From Prosapia bicincta (lineage: Eukaryota; Arthropoda; Insecta; Hemiptera; Cercopidae): 64,000 nt of DNA. Below the pieces are notes generated by a model that did not search any database, had not been told where the DNA came from, and saw only the letters and a program-made list of their open reading frames with translations. Shown here in pieces: positions 47,512 through 60,190 of this stretch; the first letter of the stretch is position 1; the number at the start of each line of letters is the position of its first letter. Both the position numbers and the translations under genes were made by a program. The stretch lies in contig JBAIZL010000001.1 of assembly GCA_036971475.1 (NCBI GenBank), positions 98,705,350 through 98,769,349 of the forward strand, in the 5' to 3' direction.

Positions 47512-49208
47512 GGGTAAGTCCGGGATAGATGGCCATACGGGAGAGATGGCCAATGCCTGTAGTTTTTACACTATTCGTTGTAGAGCGCTGCCGGTCAGTT
47601 AACACGTGATTAGTAATGTGATTGAATGTTGCTGCTACGGATGACTCTTTATTTGAATTAAAAGTCAGTAAAATCCGTGATTTTAGTTTCCAATATACCA
47701 AAATTTATGTAGTATGTCGTAACATTTCGATTAAAACATGACTTAGGGTGCGAATAGCGAGGGCAGCTTTAGTTTTAGAGTAGTTTAGATCTAACTCCAT
47801 ACTGGTACGTAGGTTTTGTTTACGTTTGCGTCCACCATGATTGATAACGCGCTATGGCTGTCTCTCCCGGCAGATCGGGAGAGACGGCCATACCATCATC
47901 GGGATAGATGGCCATCCCATAAACGTGCTATATATATTAAATTTTGACAGTATCGTTATGTTTTTAGATGCCAAATAAGTACATTCTAAAGGACGGTTCT
48001 TCTAGAGGATCATGGAAAGAAGAAGATCTTAAAAATGATATCAATAAAGTAAATAATAATGGTTATTCTGTGAGAAGAGCTTCTATGGAGTTTAACATTC
48101 CAAGGAAAACTCTTGAGAGAAAATTAAAAACTGGCTGTGACTCCAAAATTCCAATGGGTCCTAGTTCATGTTTGGGTACAGCTAATGAGTTGCGACAACC
48201 ACATAACAAAAATGCAAGCTCATGGATTTTCTTTAACGAGAGACAGTGTTCGAAGCCTAGCTTATGACTTTGCTGTGAACCTTGGTGTGAAACATAAATT
48301 TAATAACGAAAAGGGTAAAGCAGGTTACGATTGGTTACAATTGTTCTTGTTTCGACATCCAGATCTAAGTGTGCGAAAATCTGAAGGGGTATCTTTGGCT
48401 AGAGTACAGGGAATGAATCGTTATGAAGTGAAGGAATAGGTCCTCACCAAGAAGGCTGAAGTTATGTCAGACAGTTCAGACGAATCAGATGTAGTTCAGT
48501 ACAAAGAGGAGTCAAGTAACGGACTTCTTGAAGAAGAAAAAGAAGAGTGTGTTGGATGCGGGGAAGACTATTCAGAAACAAATAAAATCTGTGATTAGAT
48601 TCAGTGTGTTAGGTGCAAGCGTTGGTTACATGAATCCTGCATATCATATGTTGACGTGTGTCATCGATGTAGAAACGCAATTTTGAAAAAAAATGAATCT
48701 AAGGCTAAAGTAACAAACTGAATAATTTAAGATATTTCATTATTTTCTATATAAAACCAGTAGGCCTATGTCCTAACAAGTTAATACAAAATTAAGTACT
48801 GAAAAAGTTTTACAAATGAGGTTTTGTTTAATTTATAATTTAACTATAATTGTTATCTTTATAATGGGCTATCATTTTACAATAATTCATTCCATTAAAC
48901 GTGATTAAAGTGTTAAAGGTTTGTTACTATAATTTTCTCCTTTATTTTTAAGTGTTTTTACCGATGGTCATCTATCCCTTACATGTATGGCCGTCTAACC
49001 CTGATCCTCGGGTGAGATGGACAAGTGCTACAAATTTCTAAAATATTTGTAGCTGGTATGACATTTGGTATATCTTTGTAAAATACATGGGCTTTTGATT
49101 TTTATGGACTGAAGAGGCAATTCATAGAAGATTTCAGGATGTTCTTATATATTTAGGTTGTGAAAATGGGTTTTGAAAGAATCATGGCCATCTATTCCGG
49201 ACTTACCC
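47512..49208 (+). mobile_element. Internally deleted pogo-type DNA transposon
   Basis: Terminal inverted repeats of about 27 bp (GGGTAAGTCCGG then GATAGATGGCCAT; complement at the right) are flanked by the TA target duplication (47,510-47,511 and 49,209-49,210). The subterminal regions repeat GATGGCC or GACGGCC several times (for example 47,529, 47,544, 47,884, 47,906, 48,985), probable transposase-binding sites. Inside are a DNA-binding N-terminus and a C-terminal cysteine cluster, but no DDE catalytic core. Length is 1,697 bp. It needs a transposase in trans. Confidence 0.9.
47968..48720 (+). pseudogene. pogo-type transposase: Psq and CENP-B-like domains plus C-terminal zinc cluster, core deleted
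   Basis: Frame 1 (47,968-48,267) has SWKEEDLKNDINKVNNNGYS and then RRASMEFNIPRKTLERKLKT, a Psq-type helix-turn-helix. A frameshift near 48,190 leads into KMQAHGFSLTRDSVRSLAYD and GKAGYDWLQLFLFRHPDLSV, the CENP-B/Tigger-type second helix-turn-helix domain, ending at 48,439. The sequence then jumps to an acidic stretch and a cysteine cluster (CVGCGEDY, CVRCKRWLHESC, CHRCRN; about 48,548-48,675), the PHD-like tail found in some arthropod pogo-type transposases. The whole DDE domain between them is missing. Confidence 0.85.
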
Positions 49209-49300
49209 TATATGGTAAGGAGAGTTGGAATTGAAGAAACAGACAGAAGTAGAGACGATTGTACGACCCGGTATAACCATGGTTCGTGTTGAATTTTGAT

Positions 49301-50005
49301 TAAAACACCGTTGTAAATAGCTTTAAAGGATTTATAGCTGTAAAATCGGTATGAGCAAGTGACCAAGAACGCAATATTTCCATTACAATAAATTACATTT
49401 ATAGGAGCAATATTTTATGTAATACCCATAGAGACCGTATCTAACGCTGTAAAAGTGTTAATATTAGCATAAATAATGCTGACTAATAAAGTAAATATAA
49501 CACATAATTAATGTTACGCCTGAAAGTCAGCAGAGACGAAGGTGACACAAGTTTTTACTCGCTAAGTGAACATAAATATTTACACATACACTCTGAAGAA
49601 TTAATTCACATTCGTTATCTCAAACGCCCAAGTCAATCCGACATAAATGAAAGTTATTTTGAAAAATCTGCCAAACTTAAATTATTTGTTCAAAATATTT
49701 CTATTCATCTACTAAGGCATGTATTAAATAGCGTCCATGTCGATATTTATTTCCATCATACCGTAAAATCATTAAAGGGCAAGGCATAGATTTGTTTTCT
49801 CACGTCTACATTTGTAAGGTAGTGCATAAAATGAATAAAATTCAATAAAGAAATTGTTTTTACAACATTTCTAATAACACTAACATAAAATGTGCTCTTT
49901 AATGAGGATGCTAGTAGACTGTCAATATGATTCCCGAAACACAATGAATTGGGACTTATAACTTGTGTATGCTATAACAGCTAGTGAGTACTTGTGTCTA
50001 GTAAG
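49301..50005. other. No gene recognised
   Basis: AT-rich. The frame 49,511-49,789 has no known domain. Confidence 0.4.
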
Positions 50006-50009
50006 ATGG

Positions 50010-50290
50010 TTATTGTGGCTGGATTAGGGACGTAGCATTTGCGGAAAGGTATAAAGCACGGATATCATCAAAACACAGTTGATTTGCAACGGTGCTTTTA
50101 CTAAAAGTAAAATAGAAAATTATTTGCTTTACAGTTTCGGCCACAAAATCAGTAAAAAACCATTCTTTGAATAGCTTTCTGTCCATCCAATAGACTCTTT
50201 GGTTCTTATATGAATCCGCCATTGTTGGTGTGGAAATACCATTAAATGCAGCGGCTTGAATGTAACGGAAAATCGAAAAATCGAGACTCT
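50010..50290 (-). pseudogene. Tigger/pogo transposase fragment (DDE region)
   Basis: On the minus strand, NQRVYWMDRKLFKEWFFTDF followed by VAETVKQII matches the Tigger-type block KAWM----F-EWF---FVPEV. After a short deletion, DDIRALYLSANATSLIQPQ matches the I-FLP-N-TSL-QPMD block near the end of the DDE domain. The catalytic LLLDNA segment between them is lost or scrambled. The piece is short, with no terminal repeats seen. Confidence 0.75.
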
Positions 50291-50304
50291 GAATATAGAG
50301 ACTC

Positions 50305-50308
<4 letters not shown>

Positions 50309-50357
<49 letters not shown>
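50309..50357. repeat. (TA)n microsatellite
   Basis: TA dinucleotide tract. Confidence 0.95.
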
Positions 50358-50360
<3 letters not shown>

Positions 50361-50589
50361 TATTTTATTCTATTTTTATGATATTGTATTAAGTTACTGT
50401 TATACTATCATATATATTTATGCTACAAATACTATTTAATAACATTTTAGACGTAACTTAACTACTGACTCAAAGTTAATAGCGTGAAGGAACAACGAAA
50501 GACTATACTTTGAACCAGTCGAAAGACAACCTTTTTGATTGGTATAAGAATACCGACTACATTGTTAATTTAAGTTCACAACACGCACC

Positions 50590-50840
<251 letters not shown>

Positions 50841-52150
50841 GCTTATCTGACCGCTTTCCTATCAGGCCCTTATGCACATTGAACCTTGATGTTTTACTGT
50901 TACGTCTGACCCGATTGAACTCGGCACTATTGATACAACGATTATGAATCAAGCCTTTCATTTTTACATTCAAAGTATGGAAAAATATACTGTGTGCTCT
51001 AAAGTAATGCCCTATCATAAGGGTTACATTCTACAGGAAAACGTTTTGATGACCGAATGCATTGTTTCCGCAATCTTGTAAAGGTGTTTTCCTTGAAAGT
51101 CTACTCACTTCCGTATACCGACAGTGAACACACTCTTTGAAGTACTTCTGATGCAACTGGCAAAGAGTATATTTTGCATGGTCAAGCAGTTAGGAATCGT
51201 TCCTAACAGACACAAAAAAATGGCTTCCAATATTTTAGTAAGTCACGAGGCATATTATTTTGAATAAGCCGTGTATAGTTAAAATACATTAGATCTTTCC
51301 TTATTTCGTAATTAACATTACAGCGAACAAATATCTGATGAAAAAACCTGACTTAAAAGTCGCTGTTGCTATCAATGGTAAAATACTGCCTGTCTCATTT
51401 CAAGGCCAGCGATTTGGCCGCGCGTAAACACTAAATTCCGGCCGTCCGCCGTCAAGAGCGATGATACATGTCGTGCTTCCGGGCCGCCTTCACTTGCGGC
51501 TTCGAATTCGTTATCAAGGTTGCCACAAGTACTTAAATCGATGACAATTTATTATGCACGACGCCATTTTAAGTCTTTGAATCCAACACACAAACATTTG
51601 AACTTATGAGAATTTTTTATTTAAATAACATTTTGTATCCATGTAGTATTTATTACATTTTAAAGTAAAGTAATTTACACACCTAATTAAAAACACACGT
51701 TCAAATACAAAATATACACGGACAAATATACAAAATATATAGTATAGTTCGCCCGAGATTAAAAGCAGACTGTCTTGCTTTAGAGTACGAGTATACAATT
51801 CGGCAGCCAAACTCTAGCAACAAGAGACATTTATTTACAAGCAATTAAATATATTACAAATATAAAGATAGTTAAAAGTTAATCTATGAGAATAGAAAAA
51901 TAAAAACATTGCCCAATGAACAACATAAACGACAAAGAAATATAAGGAACTTGAGTAATTAGGCTTTCTCATCAGAAAACATAACAACAAGCGTTGAGTT
52001 CCTCGTATTCCTAAACTTGGATTGTTTTTGTCCACATCTGTGCGTCACAGAAACTATAGAGATCTGATTCTAAACCAGTGTTTGAGAGTTTGTAGAATAT
52101 TCCTAAGGGATTTGGCTCGGATCAAAGAAGTATAATAGGATAAAAACGTC
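50841..52150. other. No gene; one GC-richer, CpG-containing patch
   Basis: At about 51,400-51,520 CpG is frequent (GGCCGCGCGTAAAC, TTCCGGCCGTCCGCCGTC, GGGCCGCC), unlike the AT-rich surroundings. It could be a promoter region or an element end, but no transcript can be tied to it. Confidence 0.35.
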
Positions 52151-52440
52151 ACAACAATGAGAAATAAAACGATAGAATTACAAACGACAGATTAAGATAG
52201 ATAATGAAAGTGCCAAATAAAATCTTAGAGGACATATAAATAAAACACCTAAAATGGTATGCACATCTAAAAGGGATGGAGGAAAGAGAAAAACCAAAAC
52301 AAATAACAAAATGGAGTCCTTATGGAAGAAGAAAGAGAGGACGACCTAGAAGAAGTTGACGAGAAGGCACCAATAAATAAATATAAGGAAAGGAACTACC
52401 CCGCCCAGATGGACTTACGGGAATGGAAACTAGGAATATA
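52151..52440 (+). pseudogene. LINE C-terminal tail fragment
   Basis: IKHLKWYAHLKGMEEREKPK then QITKWSPYGRRKRGRPRRS and GTNK (about 52,238-52,375) match the tail after the reverse transcriptase of LINEs (L-WYGHLKRM, P--I--W-P-GRRKRGRPR-SW). Upstream decayed pieces (RNKTIELQ, VPNKILEDI) continue it. A stop replaces the usual Trp after GRPRRS. It runs directly into a TA microsatellite. Confidence 0.7.
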
Positions 52441-52488
52441 TATATATATATAAATATATATATTTATATGTATATATATATATATATA

Positions 52489-52570
<82 letters not shown>

Positions 52571-52575
52571 ATACG
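52434..52575. repeat. Imperfect (TA)n microsatellite
   Basis: About 140 bp of TA with AAATATA, GTATA and GTGTATA breaks. Confidence 0.95.
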
Positions 52576-53008
52576 TATCTGTGACGTAACAATATGTAAC
52601 GTGCCAGTGTTTCAGTGTCAATAAAAAAAATATGTTGCCATGGTGAAATAGTTGCACCCAAGTTACCCCACATATACCTTTGTTTGGGAGACCCACATTA
52701 TTTCCTGTATTAGGCCTAACTATTATTATAACCTCTATGATTCCCGTCACACTTTACCCAGGCTTTGGACAGGTTAAGTGATGGAAAACAAGCTTTTCCA
52801 TATATTTTTAATATATTATTTTTAGGCGTGTTTAAAATCAGCTAAAAGAGTCGTCATTTTAATATTGTTTATTTGTTTAAATCATAGTATAACATACACA
52901 ATATCAAGAGCACAGTGGTACAATATATTACAATAAAAATATTGAAAAGAACCCCAATACCACAAAAATAATCAAAAATAACAAATAAGACAAGTTACTT
53001 AAGATTAA

Positions 53009-53053
53009 ACCCTTATGTACATTTCGATGACCATGTCATCATCATCAGAGGGT
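53009..53053 (-). ncRNA. Candidate hammerhead ribozyme, mirror copy
   Basis: Exact minus-strand twin of 53,155-53,199, in the left arm of the palindrome. Confidence 0.55.
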
Positions 53054-53154
53054 CTTGTTACAAAACACAATCTAGCACACAAGAAGTTACAAACTAGAAT
53101 GATCATCATTCTAGTTTGTAACTTCTTGTGTGCTAGATTGTGTTTTGTAACAAG

Positions 53155-53199
53155 ACCCTCTGATGATGATGACATGGTCATCGAAATGTACATAAGGGT
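53155..53199 (+). ncRNA. Candidate hammerhead ribozyme (best in window)
   Basis: Stem I is ACCCT (53,155-53,159) with AGGGT (53,195-53,199), five Watson-Crick pairs. The core CTGATGA (53,160-53,166) plus one extra T is followed by stem II GATGAC/GTCATC with an ATG loop (53,168-53,182). GAA is at 53,183-53,185. Stem III is ATG/CAT with a TA loop (53,186-53,193), and A53194 is the cleavage nucleotide. Every conserved base of the minimal type I fold is present; the extra T before stem II is the only departure. This suits a Penelope-type or retrozyme-like end. Confidence 0.6.
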
Positions 53200-53280
53200 T
53201 TAATCTTAAGTAACTTGTCTTATTTGTTATTTTTGATTATTTTTGTGGTATTGGGGTTCTTTTCAATATTTTTATTGTAA

Positions 53281-55030
53281 TAGTATAACATGTTATTATT
53301 TTTTTTATTTAATTGTTTTTTTGTGACGAACTTAGTACTATTTACAAATATTGTTACTATTTTTAGCGGTCTTTAGATTGGACATAGTCTAATTTTTGTA
53401 AGTAGGTTACAGTGCAAAGACACATTCTTATGTCACTGTTTTTTACTTAGTTCTTGATAATTTTAATAATTTTTTCAACCCGTTTCATACATGTGCATTT
53501 TATCCTCTTCCATTCAAGGTTTGATGTATTTAGATGTCTGCTCTAGCTGCATTTTCCACTTCAGTTTTGAAACAGTTAATCAATTCTTTGATTCTAAGAT
53601 TAGGTCTCCGAAGGGTGTTGTCCAGTTTGTTGTTCCCTTCAACAGCATTAAGGTGGCCCAAATGTCGCTGGGCGGAAGTGTCACTACAAGTCTTACTTGG
53701 CGCAAGAGTCACTACGTGCAGCTGACGCGACGCCCAGTCCGGGCCGTTTCCGTCTCGGCGTAAAATATAATTTTGCTTGTGTATAGCCTATTTGCTCTCT
53801 TTGAATTAATTGTGTGTTTTTATTTTCAATCGCATTAATCAATTTTACAGAATAAACCTTTTTCAAACAATATTTTGAGAAAATGTCGTTTGAAACTTTT
53901 AACGTGATTGCTAAAATAAAAAAATATAACCCAATAACCATTATGAAAATAGCTTAGCTACAATAGCACTTGATGTACATTTCAGTTGCAAAGCTAATTA
54001 GTGGTCCTCGATAGGTTAAGAGGATCAACTGACTTGACAGATAGATTTTAACGTGATGGTTTTTACAAAGTACCGTAATACTCCTATACTAATCTATCAC
54101 TTCCCTCACATACATTCAAATTATCTTGTTTCGTTCAATGAATTTCCAATTTACTGAACAACTACTTTAATAAATTTCCACATATTCAGAAATGGTCACG
54201 AAAAAAATTCCACCATCACATAGATATTTATACAACGTAGAAAATGTCTTCTGTAGTTGAGCTTTCTTTCTACACTTAGTGACCCCATTTACGTTTAAAT
54301 ACTACTTCGAAAATAAAATGCTAGATGAATACTGACGCGCTTTGACAACTGGGAGTTACTGTTGTGTGTGATTGGACCTTTGGGAAAGTATAACTGATAT
54401 TGAAGGATCTCAAAACAAATAAAAAAAATCTGTAACTAAAAAAATAAAACAAAACTGAAACCAAAACCTATTTATTTGGTAGAAATTTTATATTTAAAGT
54501 ATTCATTGACTGAAAAAAACACAATAGTTTTTTATAAGTTTAAAGGCGTTAATAACGAATTAAGTATAATTTACAGTATTAAGTTCAAGATAAAATGGTC
54601 TCTTTTGAAATAAAAGTGTTTTCAATCCTAAACACATATTTTACCGTTGAGAGAATAAATGTATTTCCAGGTAATTGCGTATTTTATTAAACTGCAATAA
54701 ATAAATAACGTAATGTATCCTACTTTTAGGTTCGCGTGCCTCCTAATGCCGTATTTAATCCAGTGACTTGTTCACAACATTACAATCAAGTGACAGTATG
54801 TTAATATCAAGTTTATTGCATGTGTCGCTTTCAAATAAAACGTCTTCAAGGTGAGCGTAATTACACCTCTGTAATGAGAGGTTCTTGACGAATTTGTTTT
54901 TTTTTTTAAATTCGTAATTAATATGTGGCCTTCCCTGAGGCTAACTGGAGATTAACGAGTGCAAAAACACAACATTGACTTCAGCCCAATCCTTGAAATA
55001 CTGTTTCGGAAGTAGCTGGATGTAAGACAT
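53281..55030. other. Mostly unassigned; one unrecognised frame and one decayed element end
   Basis: The GC-richer patch 53,530-53,760 has open frames on both strands. The minus-strand one contains GHLNAVEGNNKLDNTLRRPN and LRIKELINCFKTEVENAARA, which I cannot assign. On the minus strand at about 53,950-54,000, GAAATGTACATCAAGTG matches the 3' half of the ribozyme candidate at 3,469-3,514 with a damaged core. The rest is AT-rich. Confidence 0.35.
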
Positions 55031-55031
55031 A

Positions 55032-55233
<202 letters not shown>

Positions 55234-55280
55234 TAAAGTCAGTGCAACGGAAAAACAATGGATAACGTTAAATATCAAGA

Positions 55281-56045
<765 letters not shown>

Positions 56046-56530
56046 TCAATGAATGTTTCACATATATTCAGACAGTCAAAAATTTTGCCTGGTACACCAT
56101 ATTTCAGTTGAAAATCCTCGCCTGATGATTTTGAAAGCTTGTAAAACTTCATGGTCAATAGGGTTTTCTCTTCGGGCTCATCACAATCATCGTCATATTC
56201 GTCATCATCTTCAAAACGTTCATTTGAGTTTGTCTTCTAGACGCTTTGGAGTATGTCTTCGACGTCTGGAAAATTGGAAACAGCCAAGTCTTCCTCCACA
56301 CAAATAAAATCCGCAAGTGGAACATCATCAGCTACGTTTCGTGAACGTTTCAAAAAATCACATTACTTTTTTAATTCACTTAAAGTCATGTTGTCGTCAC
56401 TGCCCTCTTCATGTGTGACCGAATTAAATCCAGCTTTGGAGAAACAATTAAAACTGTTCGTAAAACTTCACGAAATTCGTACAAACTTTTGCCAATTCAG
56501 CGATGCAGCCGCTTAGATTAACAATGTATT
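56046..56530 (-). pseudogene. Tigger/pogo transposase C-terminal fragment
   Basis: On the minus strand, NCFSKAGFNSVTHEEGSDD (about 56,400-56,460) fits the Tigger-type N-CFRKAGF block. VADDVPLADFICVEEDLAV and then SNFPDVEDILQSV (about 56,230-56,330) resemble the acidic region after the DDE domain. ERFEDDDEYDDDCDEPEEK follows, then a frame change toward LQAFKII-like sequence. Stops and frame changes show that it is dead. The catalytic part is not present upstream. Confidence 0.6.
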
Positions 56531-58428
56531 TGGGTACGATTTCATTGTTCTTTTCGGTAGTCGCAATCTTTTTTTAAATTATTTTTCTTTAGCGTTGCGT
56601 TTTATTTTTTATTACTTCCGTTCAGACCTAAACTTGAGGTCTGCTTTCTCAGCTCTATTTAAAGACAAATAAAATGTCAGTTTTTGTTTACATGATCAAC
56701 TGTTATTAATACACAGTTTTAAACATTTTGTGTATCTAAACATTTTATAGTATTCTCACTGATGACATAAAAGTCTTCAAAATGCTTTTAGATAAGGATA
56801 GATTTATATGAATTTCAGTAAATCTTTTGATTTAATAATAAATTACCATTCTTCACAAACTATGCAAAACTTTGTTTATTTTCACCCTTTAGATTTGGTT
56901 AAAATTTAATAGAAATATGTAAAGGCAATTTTCAGAAAACTGCTCTTTTAACAGTAGGCTATTTGGTCATATTTTCTGACAAAAGGGGGTGGGAGTTTAA
57001 TATTGTCATTTTTTCAAATATACAGAATACCAAATATTCAAATAATAATTTAAAAACGCATTGATTCATAAGATGAGGGCGTGTTTCATATGTGAAAGCC
57101 TTACAAAAATAAAAAAGGCTGGTGTATTTTGCATACAAGCCGGCCTGACCTTGAATACTAAGTTAACAAAAACAATAGCATGACGTCACAGGATGTGAAC
57201 GAAAACACATACATTGTAGGCGGGCATTTTTAATTACAAGTTTCACATTTATTTCCAACGAATCATACCGACAATACAACGAAATGCTCTTAGGGAGGTT
57301 TGTGTAATCGGATAAATGTCACGAAACATTTCCGTACAACTGAAGAAACCAGAATACAATAGGTGTTTTTCTGTGCTTCTATATTGCAGTTAAGAAAAAG
57401 AGGTTTCGATTGATTTTGATTCCTTGATTTAGATATAGTGTTATTTGATCATCGACTGATTTAGCTGAAACACGAAAAAGTAATATAAACACATTTCTTT
57501 TTAAAGACAATTCCTACTTAAGGAAACAAAGAAAAATTTTATTTTAGTTACTTTTTATTAAATAATTACAATTATTAACAAATAAAGTATCAAACCATAT
57601 GCGTTAATACAGCTCTTCTACCACATAACCTATAAAATAACCATAGAATCATCTGTTCTATGAAATCATATCTTATAACTTATTTTAAGTCATATGGGAC
57701 GAAATAACCATATTGCATACCTTGCCCCTTTTGTGAAATACTTTTTTCACATATAAAACCGAAATTAATTCATTTAAAGTTTAATTAATGAAATAATATG
57801 CGAGAAAACCGTGTTGACTGTATCAAGTATCATGCACTAGAATTTAAAAAAAATTATTTGAACTTGATTGAATGTATAAAGTATTTTATTAACGATTGCG
57901 AAGTTGGACAAAATATATATATAAGAGAGTGTGAACTAATAGTAGGAATTGAACAATTACAGGCGTTAATAAAGTGTAAACATTTTTGGGATCACCTGAC
58001 ACTATTTGACAGGTGGAAAAAGTTTTTAGTTGTCAGAGTCAGTTTAAATTAATAACAACTGATTTCACACAACAGCTGATTTTATGTGGTATAAGAGGTG
58101 TGCCAATGCTTATATTGTTACTTTTTTATTGTTCATTATTTAGTAAAAGGGTATTTTAAAATTAAATTATTAATTATAACAATTTATAATTCAAAAAATC
58201 CTAATTGAAATAAAAATTTTAAAAAAGACAAGCTATTAGACGCAGAAAATAGGATATGAACCAAAACAAAATAAATAACGAATAATTTAAATTTCCTAAG
58301 ATATATTCTGCTGAAGCAATTTCGTTGAGAATTCTACACTGGGTCGAGACGTTTATCTCTCAATATCAACTGTAAACTCACGAACGTCTTTTAATTCACC
58401 ACTATGAAGCTTACTTAATATTACAGTA
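56531..58428. other. No gene recognised
   Basis: AT-rich. The frame 57,798-58,052 encodes 84 residues (MRENRVDCIKYHALEFKKNY start) with no domain I recognise. Confidence 0.4.
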
Positions 58429-60190
58429 CTCTTAAGGTAATGTTATATTGTTAACACTCAACCACTTAAAACATCAAACTAGAATGCTCATATAGCCCTA
58501 CATAAACAAATAGTCTTTGTCCATATAAGTGGAAAGGTTCTCAAGTAATTTAGCCACCCAAAAGCTGTGTTTCGATCGCTATCACGTGATCATCATTCTT
58601 CAACCTGCCATTCATGAGAATTGCTCTTAAGGTAATGTTATATTGTTAACACTTAACCACTTAAAACATCAAACTAGAATGCTCATATAGCCCTACATAA
58701 ACAAATAGTCTTTGTCCATATAAGTGGAAAGGTTCTCAAGTAAGTTAGGCACCCAAAAGCTGTGTTTCGATCGCTAACACGTGATCATCATTCTTCAACC
58801 TGCCATTCATGAGATTTGCTCTTAAGGTAATGTTATATTGTTAACACTCAACCACTTAAAACATCAAACTAGAATGCTCATATAGCCCTACATAAACAAA
58901 TAGTCTTTGTCCATATAAGTGGAAAGGTTCTCAAGTAAGTTAGCCACCCAAAAGCTGTGTTTCGACCACTATCACGTGACCATCATTCTTCAACCTGCCA
59001 TTCATGAGAATTGCTCTAAGTTAATGTTACATTGTTAACACTCAACCACTTAAAACATCAAACTAGAATGCTCATATAGTCCTACATAAAGAAATAGTCT
59101 TTGTCCATATAAGTGGAAAGGTTCTCAAGTAAGTTAGCCACCCAAAAGCTGTGTTTCGATCGCTAACACGTGATCATCATTCTTCAACCTGCCATTCATG
59201 AGAATTGCTCTTAAGATAATGTTATATTGTTAACACTCAACCACTTAAAACATCAAACTAGAATGCTCATATAGCTCTACATAAACAAATAGTCTTTGTC
59301 CATATAAGTGGAAAGGTTCTCAAGTACGTTAGCCACCCAAAAGCTGTGTTTCGATCGCTAACACGTGATCATCATTCTTCAACCTGCCATTCATGAGATT
59401 TGCTCTTAAGGTAATGTTATATTGTTAACACTCAACCACTTAAAACATGAAACTAGAATGCTCATATAGCACTACATAAACAAATAGTCTTTGTCCATAT
59501 AAGTGAAAGGTTCTCAAGTACGTTAGCCACCCAAAAGCTGTGTTTCGATCGCTATCACGTGATCATCATTCTTCAACCTGCCATTCATGAGAATTGCTCT
59601 TAAGATAATGTTATATTGTTAACACTCAACCACTTAAAACATCAAACTTGAATGCTCATATAGTCCTACATAAACAAATAGTCTTTGTACATATAAGTGG
59701 AAAGGTTCTCAAGTAATTTAGCCACCCAAAAGCTGTGTTTCGATCGCTATCACGTGATCATCATTCTTCAACCTGCCATTCATGAGAATTGCTCTTAAGA
59801 TAATGTTATATTGTTAACACTCAACCACTTAAAACATCAAACTTGAATGCTCATATAGTCCTACATAAACAAATAGTCTTTGTCCAGTTAAGTGGAAAGG
59901 TTCTCAAGTAAGTTAGCCACCCAAAATCTGTGTTTCGATTGCTATCACGTGACCATCATTCTTCAACCTGCCATTCATGAGAATTGCTCTTAAGATAATG
60001 TTATATTGTTAACACTCAACCACTTAAAACATCAAACTTGAATGCTCATATAGTCCTACATAAACAAATAGTCTTTGTACATATAAGTGGAAAGGTTCTC
60101 AAGTAAGTTAGCCACCCAAAAGCTGTGTTTCGACCACTATCACGTGACCATCATTCTTCAACCTGCCACTCATGAGAATTGCTCTTAATG
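58429..60190. repeat. 195-bp satellite array, nine copies, with hammerhead-like motif
   Basis: The unit is 194-195 bp; the landmark TTAACAC recurs at 58,451, 58,646, 58,841, 59,035, 59,230, 59,425, 59,619, 59,814 and 60,009. Copies differ by a few percent and no spacer exists between them. Each unit contains ATCACGTGATCATC or ATCACGTGACCATC. On the minus strand each reads TTGAAGAA, a hairpin around CACGTG, then CGAAAC, like a hammerhead with C3 changed to U. A matching stem III was not found. The length is near a nucleosome repeat and in the size range of retrozyme or hammerhead satellites. Confidence 0.95.

Larger units (their letters stand above)
47196..49300 (+). pseudogene. LINE C-terminal tail, interrupted by a pogo element
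   Basis: 47,196-47,509 holds a decayed non-LTR retrotransposon tail: YGSGTWTLTKRI, GAEMWF, then LRLFGNLKE and GNIKRRWKDNAWGEEVSNEY (frames change, stops present). This matches the region after the reverse transcriptase in jockey- or RTE-like LINEs (L-W-GHV-R---, R-RWKDN). Similarity resumes after the pogo element at 49,211 (VGIEETDRSRDDCTTRYN, ending near 49,285). The element's family cannot be fixed from this piece. Confidence 0.65.
52928..53280. repeat. Perfect 353-bp palindrome with paired hammerhead candidates
   Basis: Arms 52,928-53,103 and 53,105-53,280 (176 bp each) appear fully complementary by eye around a single central C (53,104). Each arm carries the same hammerhead candidate read outward. 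The identical open frames on the two strands (53,005-53,193 minus, 53,015-53,203 plus) follow from the symmetry and are not genes. The outer ends read as a 3' end (AGTAACTTGTC to TTTTATTGTAA). Confidence 0.95.

Noticed and set aside
53005..53203. Identical 62-codon frames on both strands
   Set aside because: Forced by the perfect palindrome; no coding signal beyond symmetry.
58429..60190. CRISPR-like array
   Set aside because: The repeats are 195 bp and directly adjoining with no spacers; this is eukaryotic satellite DNA.
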